Shown: positions 58,795 through 64,000 of the stretch, piece by piece
Numbering within the stretch: position 1 is the first letter of the stretch
Layout of the letters: each line of letters starts with the position of its first letter
Origin: Sambucus nigra
Lineage: Eukaryota; Streptophyta; Magnoliopsida; Dipsacales; Adoxaceae
Length of the DNA stretch: 64,000 nucleotides
Assembly: GCA_949130495.1 (NCBI GenBank)
Contig: OX422211.1
Coordinates: 336,568,504 to 336,632,503 of the forward strand
Direction of reading: 5' to 3'
Program-made: the position numbers and the translations under genes
Notes under the pieces: generated by a model
The model's input: only the letters and a program-made list of their open reading frames with translations
Told to the model about the DNA's origin: nothing
Database searches by the model: none

Positions 58795-59069
58795 TTAATA
58801 ATCTTCGAATTTATGTTTCGTGTTAATATGTTAAAACAAATGTCAAGTTTCATATAAGAATGCACAATTCACAAGTTAAACTCAAATGAAAAGAATTTGT
58901 AACTCAAACAACTTAAAACTTGACCACTCTATATTATTACAACTAAACAACAAAAACAAATTATAACTTAAACAACTTAAAACAAAAAAAATATTATTAC
59001 AACTAAAAAAAAAATATTATTACAACTTGACAAATAGAAAAACTGGCCAAATGATAAAAGAATTTTCAT
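58795..59069. other. AT-rich gap between CACTA fragments
   Basis: Repeated AACTTAAAAC/AACAAAAAC wording; no gene seen. Confidence 0.35.
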
Positions 59070-59385
59070 AGTACTTCAATTCTTTCCCTTCGTCATTCTC
59101 AACGTGCACATGTATATCTTTGCAACTGGTGTATATTTAATCAGCCATGACCTGGGCCTTACCCTTCTGCAAAGGTCGGTTATGTACTTTAGTTCCAAAA
59201 ACTATGGAGATGAGTGTGCACATGACAAAAATTCTACTATTTGACACGTCCTTGAGATATAATTTCTCTCCATAATCATCGTGAGTGGTTGGCAACGATC
59301 CAATACTTATGACAGGTGAAGGCACTAAGAAGGGAAATGTTGAAAGAGGTGAGATTTGTGCTGGGAATGTTAAAGGAGGATACAT
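59070..59385 (-). pseudogene. Possible second CACTA-derived coding fragment
   Basis: A minus-strand frame of 82 codons (59137-59385), with in-frame continuation after a stop to about 59070. The segment C-TLISIVFGTKVHNRPLQKG with a later IIWP resembles the VA.G.V...VH..PL pattern of a domain often found in CACTA-encoded plant proteins (DUF8039-like). The match is by eye and weak, strengthened by the transposase-associated fragment on the same strand 300 bp away. Confidence 0.35.
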
Positions 59386-59441
59386 TTGTGAGGGGAAACG
59401 TTTCGAGGTAGTAAAGGTGAAACTTTGAGAAGGAAGGTAAT

Positions 59442-62225
59442 TGTAATACCCCGTATTTTTATGCTATATTAATTTGGTGATTTATTAATATTAATGTGAA
59501 TTAATTATTTAATAAAAATCCAAAAATTAATTATGTTAGAATTATTAACGTGATGAGAGTTAGCAATTATGGGAAAATTTGTTGAATATTACTAATGAGC
59601 AAAGTAATATATAATAGTGGCCATATTAAATGTCACGAGTGAATAAAATGACAATTTTAGAAATTTGAGTCGGGACGCGCCCGTGTCGCGTTGGGACTAA
59701 ATATTGATAAATAAAAGTAAATATTTTATAAGTTGTTCATATGGTCTTTTTAAGTGCGCCAACGCGTTCGGAAGGGTCGAGAGAGTCAGAAAAGTATACC
59801 CGGGAGTTTGATTTGGGTCTCAGGGCGTTTTTAGGCCTAATTAGTACCCCGAGAGGGCATTTTAGTCATTTTGTATTTTTGGGTAATTAAACCCACGAAA
59901 ATTAAAGGGGCTATATCAGATGTTTAGGTTATCTCCTAGGATTAGATAACTTAAAACACTAGAACGGCCATTGGGGAGGAGAGGAGAGAGCTCTCAAGGC
60001 ATTCCAAGGCTTAAAACTCACCCGTTTGCACCGCCGCCACCGCCAACGCGTAGATCGCGAGACGGGGAACGCAACCACACCAAATTCAACACCAAACCAG
60101 ATTTTTGAAAATCCTAGGCAAGTGTTTATCTTTCTTATTTCGTTGAATCATCATCCATATTAGTTTACGAGTTATTAGGATGAGATTTATGGAGGAAAAA
60201 CCCAATTTGAGATGGGAAATTTTCATGTAGTGATGATTTATATGATATTCTGGAAACCCTTTGTCATGTAAAGGATTAAGAGTTTGATTAAGAAAAGTGT
60301 TCTAATCATATACAAACACTAAAAAAAATTTATTCCGGACGATCGGACCGTTGGAATTGGATGAAAATTTACAGAGAATTAGCTGAAGACGAGAGGAAGC
60401 TATAGAAAAAAATTCAGCTCGATCGGACTGTTCAATATTTTTTAATATTTTTTTTGCTAGACAGTTTTATATTTTGAGGACTCTTAGAGATAATAAAAAT
60501 TCAATTAAAACTCCATTTTAATTTCGATTTCGAAACCGTTTGAAATTCTCATCTTTGAAAATAAAATTCAAAATCCTTTAATGTAAGGCGAAATCTATAT
60601 TTTTGGGATATTTTGCATAAGGGATAATGTAAGTATATATTAAAGGGGAGAGACACGTAAGAGAGAGTTACGTTGGAACATAAATGGATATCTACTGAAT
60701 TGTACATTTGGAAGAATAGAGTCCATGAGGGTTACGTAGTAAGTTGGAAAAACCCTTCGAATTAAAGTTAGAAACGTACCATTATACTTGATAAATAATA
60801 ATGGGAAAATAAGGATAAATGTTGTGAATGTGGGTTATTGGATAAACCTAAATTGATATAATAAAAGTGGTATATTTATATGATTGTGTATGCATATATT
60901 ATATACTTGTGAAAATCATGCCCGCGCTACTTGTTATCCCCGAGGTTTCCGCGCTGGGACGATCTTATCTCGTGTGCCTTATGGGGGATATTGACTCGTA
61001 CCCTGGAAGATAGAAATCCTAGGTACAGGCTATCGAATCGTTAGTCACGGTCCTAAGAGACATGAGGGTATGTACTGACCTCTTGGACTTGGAAACTATG
61101 CTTCACCTCAATATTGTTTGTGTATGTATTTATACAGTTCGAGAGTGATTCCGAACTTGTATTCCCTTTAGTACGATTGATACGGGGATTGGATAGCAGA
61201 GTATGCCCGCACCATAAAATTTTATGTGGGGTGCTGCTAGAATATATATATTATACGAGTATTTAATATATATATGAACTTTTGAAATATGGGAAACTGC
61301 CTACTGTGTTATGGTAAGTAAGACATGTATAATGACTCAAATTGGAAATACTTATTTTGAAAAGTATAATATGATATTGAAAAAAAACTTTATGAATCAA
61401 TAAAGTTAAAATGAGCGTTTTGTACTAAATGAAATTATCCTTTTTAAACCATGATGTTGTTAAATCTTAAATTTTGAGAGTCACCTAAGATAAGTTAAAT
61501 CCTTGGGGAATGATAGTGTGATATATGATGAGATAAACCATTGGAAAGGTTAGTGCGATAGGAGTGCACATTAGAAGAGAGGCGAGAATTTCTCAAGAGA
61601 GTGTCGCACTAATATGTTGTTGCATTGGCCCGTATCAATTTAAATACTTGCTAAACGAATTTTTAAATCATATACACTATCGGGCTCTGACCCATTTCTA
61701 TTCCTCTTTCTCTCTTGTATATATATGTATATATTATAGGTGCCCAGCCACAGGGGTGTCTTGTTTAGGATCCCTTGGAAGGAACGTGCTGCAGCTTAGG
61801 TGGGAGTTGCAGGCCACTTGCTTAGACGATTTCATTTACTTGATTCCATTTCTATCATTCTCCTTATTGGGCATGTGTCGCCCTTTCCACTATTTATCTG
61901 TTTTATTGGGACATTTGTATTTCAGTTATTTCTAGTACTGTTACTTTGGGAATTATTCAGCATGTATGTTTTACTTTAAGTTTTAAATGCTGGGATTGGG
62001 TTGTTAAATGTTAAATTATTGGATTGATTATTTAATAAAATAAATAAATAAAATTGGAAAGTAGTGTTTAAAAAATGGTTTTGACACTTAGCTAAATTAA
62101 ATAGGGTGTTAAATTTGGAAAAGTTATTTTTACGACAGTGATGCTAAGAATGAACCAACTGTTCACCTTGATTTTAATTTAATAAAGGAGTGATCGCCCG
62201 GTATTTAATTAGGCGGGGTGTCACA
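59442..62225 (+). repeat. LTR of Tekay-like family B element (B2)
   Basis: Runs from TGTAATACCCCG to AGGCGGGGTGTCACA, about 2.8 kb, followed by an iMet primer site. It shares most of its length with 32609-35756 and its right half with 36144-37610. It lacks the GATCGATC cluster and the 116-bp duplication of B1; the corresponding part (60330-60450) has CGATCGGACCG and CGATCGGACTG. Left flank is GTAAT; the right partner is beyond the window. Confidence 0.9.
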
Positions 62226-62227
62226 GG

Positions 62228-62239
62228 TGGTATCAGAGC
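62228..62239 (+). promoter_or_regulatory. Primer binding site, initiator Met tRNA (B2)
   Basis: TGGTATCAGAGC two bases after the LTR. Confidence 0.9.
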
Positions 62240-62410
62240 ATCAGGTTCTAGTGTCCATAGGATCTGTACGGCTTATTTTCGCTTTCAGCTTAACGTTTTT
62301 GCTATAGAGCCCTATTTTTGGAATTGTTGTATTCCTTCTTTTACGTTTACGTCTCCAGCCATTTGGGATTTGATAATGACTGGAGACTAATAAACTTCTT
62401 CACGTTTCAG

Positions 62411-63510
62411 ATGCCTTCGAGACGTGCACCGAAGGATAGGCGTGCCCAGGCCGAGCAGCCAGCAGCTCCGGCACAAGGCACTATGAATGCTAATGAAGTA
62501 GCCGCCATTGTTGCTCAGGCGGTGAATGCCGCGCTAGTGGTGGTTCAGCAGGATCCACCCCAGATTCAGGCAGTGGCACCAGTACCATCACAACTTTCAT
62601 CTGCATGGGAGAGGGTTAGGGACGCTTTTCAGAAGGCGCATCCCCCTGAGTTCTCTGGTAGCTCAGATATCGTCACAGTCAGCCAATGGAAGAAAGACAT
62701 ACAGCAGCATCTTCATATATATGAGTGCACTGACGTACAAAGGTAGTTATTGGCTTCCTTTAAGCTGGTGGGGGCCGCTTTGCAGTGGTGGGAGTCCACT
62801 ACCACCTTGGAGGAGAGGGACACGGTCCCTATTCAGTCGTTTTGGGAGCAGTTTGACCTCAAGTACTTTCCACCCGCCGTGCAGACTGAGATGAGGCGAA
62901 AATTACTGAATTTGAAACAGGAGAACTCTACCGTTGTTGAGTATGAGGAGGAGTTCACGAGACTTCTCACCATAGTGCCAGATGAGGCACCTACTGATAG
63001 TAAGAAGATAATGTTGTTTGTGGACGGGTTAGCTTGGAGGATCCGTCAGCATCTTATAGGGAATCAATCTCTGAGTATTTTCACTGATGTACTCAATGTT
63101 GCGTTACTACATTGCCAGGATCACCGCTTCCATCTGTAGGGAAGCAGGAGAGCAGGAGAGTTCAGCCAGCAGGGCAGGACCGGGGGTAGTAGTGCTAGTG
63201 GGGCACCATCTCATGGACAGACTCTTCAACACGAGCAGATTTCCATCAGGGGGACCCTGCTAAGCGATTCCATTCAGGTGATTCCAGGAAGGGATTTGGG
63301 GGTTATAGGCAGGGCCAGCCTAATTAACAGGGCCAACAGGGCCAACAACGTGCTAATCAGGGCCAACAGGGCCAGTGGCGGGGAGGTAACGGCCAGCAGG
63401 GCCGTGGTCAGCAGGGTCAGAGGGGAGGTAACTTCAGAGGCCGGTGTTTTGTATACGGTAAGCATGGTCATAAGCGCCAGGATTGCCCAGAGGGTAATAG
63501 GGTCCCACAG
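62411..63510 (+). pseudogene. gag: Gag of family B element B2
   Basis: Starts MPSRRAPKDRR, matching the copy at 37794. The capsid region is interrupted by a TAG at 62744, and the frame ends with another TAG at 63137. A one-base change of frame near 63240 moves the Gln/Gly tract and zinc knuckle to a different frame. The knuckle at 63445 reads CFVYGKHGHKRQDC, with the second Cys changed to Tyr. The ~145 bp between knuckle and protease deleted in the other copy is present here. Confidence 0.87.
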
Positions 63511-63689
63511 CAGCAGGGTGCCCGTAATGAGCCACAGAGACCACTTTTTCCAGCTGCCCTCCCAGTTCCAGGCCACGTGCCAGCCCTACCAGCCATTCCA
63601 GCAGCTCCAGTGCAGCAGGGGCAGTTACAATACGGACATGTCTATAACATCCACCAGGTAGCAGCTCCACAGGCACCACCCGCGATTGA

Positions 63690-64000
63690 GGGTATGTTTC
63701 CTATCCATGGTACTATGGGTCGGGTTTTGTTTGATACTGGGGCGACGCATTGTTTTATAGCTACGCATTTTGCGAAGGCCTTAGGGTTGTTAGCCATAGC
63801 AGAGAGCATAGTGACGTGTGTAGACTCACGACTGGGGAGTGGGTCGCTTATCTTCTTTATATGCCGGGGAGTGGGGGTAGAGATTGGTAGTTTGGTATTA
63901 CCTGCAGACATGTTAGTCTTAGATATGCATGAGCATGATGTTATTATCGGTATGGATTGGCTCGCAGCTTATAAAGACATGATTGATTGCTTCGGTGGGA
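63690..64000 (+). pseudogene. Protease of family B element B2, cut by the window end
   Basis: [20 protein letters not shown] carries an intact DTGA catalytic motif (near 63732). LVLDMHEHDVIIGMDWLAAY follows. The frame is open to the window end, so RT and integrase are expected just beyond. It shares frame with the zinc knuckle, not with the gag start. Confidence 0.85.

Overview
This window is nuclear plant DNA, most likely a flowering plant with a repeat-rich genome. It is AT-rich heterochromatin built almost wholly from nested transposable elements. I found no ordinary host gene, rRNA, credible tRNA or CRISPR. The plant assignment rests on tRNA-Asp-primed Athila-like Ty3/gypsy elements, tRNA-iMet-primed chromoviruses with a chromodomain, a DUF4371-type hAT relic, a CACTA relic and a plant-type LINE RNase H.

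Layout. 1-7235: a decayed Athila-like element (LTR 51-1555, tRNA-Asp primer site, gag, protease, RT, RNase H, integrase, all broken). 7236-10000: its non-coding tail and an LTR-like block. 10000-19128: intergenic filler with a MITE, a minus-strand Copia-like LTR, a ~1 kb TA/TG microsatellite inside a TIR-bounded block, and a hAT element with a perfect 8-bp target duplication (14529-15546). 19129-55755: a minus-strand array of a non-autonomous element (family E) that lacks RT and most of integrase but has a ~425-codon reading frame. It has been torn open repeatedly. A plus-strand solo LTR (G, 24799-30636) sits in its ORF and itself holds a minus-strand solo LTR (27456-30609, TSD TATGG). Tekay-like family B copies (32609-39346) sit in its LTR. 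A minus-strand solo LTR (D, 42045-54783, TSD TTACC) holds a complete Tekay-like chromovirus C (42305-52505, TSD ATACG). 55756-59441: a truncated LTR (F), a microsatellite, a LINE 3' end and CACTA fragments. 59442-64000: a second family B element, cut by the window end.

How it works together. None of the autonomous elements looks active: stops, frameshifts and changed catalytic residues are present in each. Family E has no replication enzymes and must have been mobilised by enzymes of an Athila/Tat-type relative. Its ORF still begins like an Athila-type Gag and ends with a piece resembling the integrase C-terminal region.

The most unusual signal is in LTR G: about 18 consecutive small hairpins at 26313-26732 whose stems differ in sequence but keep pairing, two of them closed by a TTCG loop. 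A second cross-family pattern is a cluster of short palindromic motifs placed roughly 0.85-1.1 kb into several unrelated LTRs.
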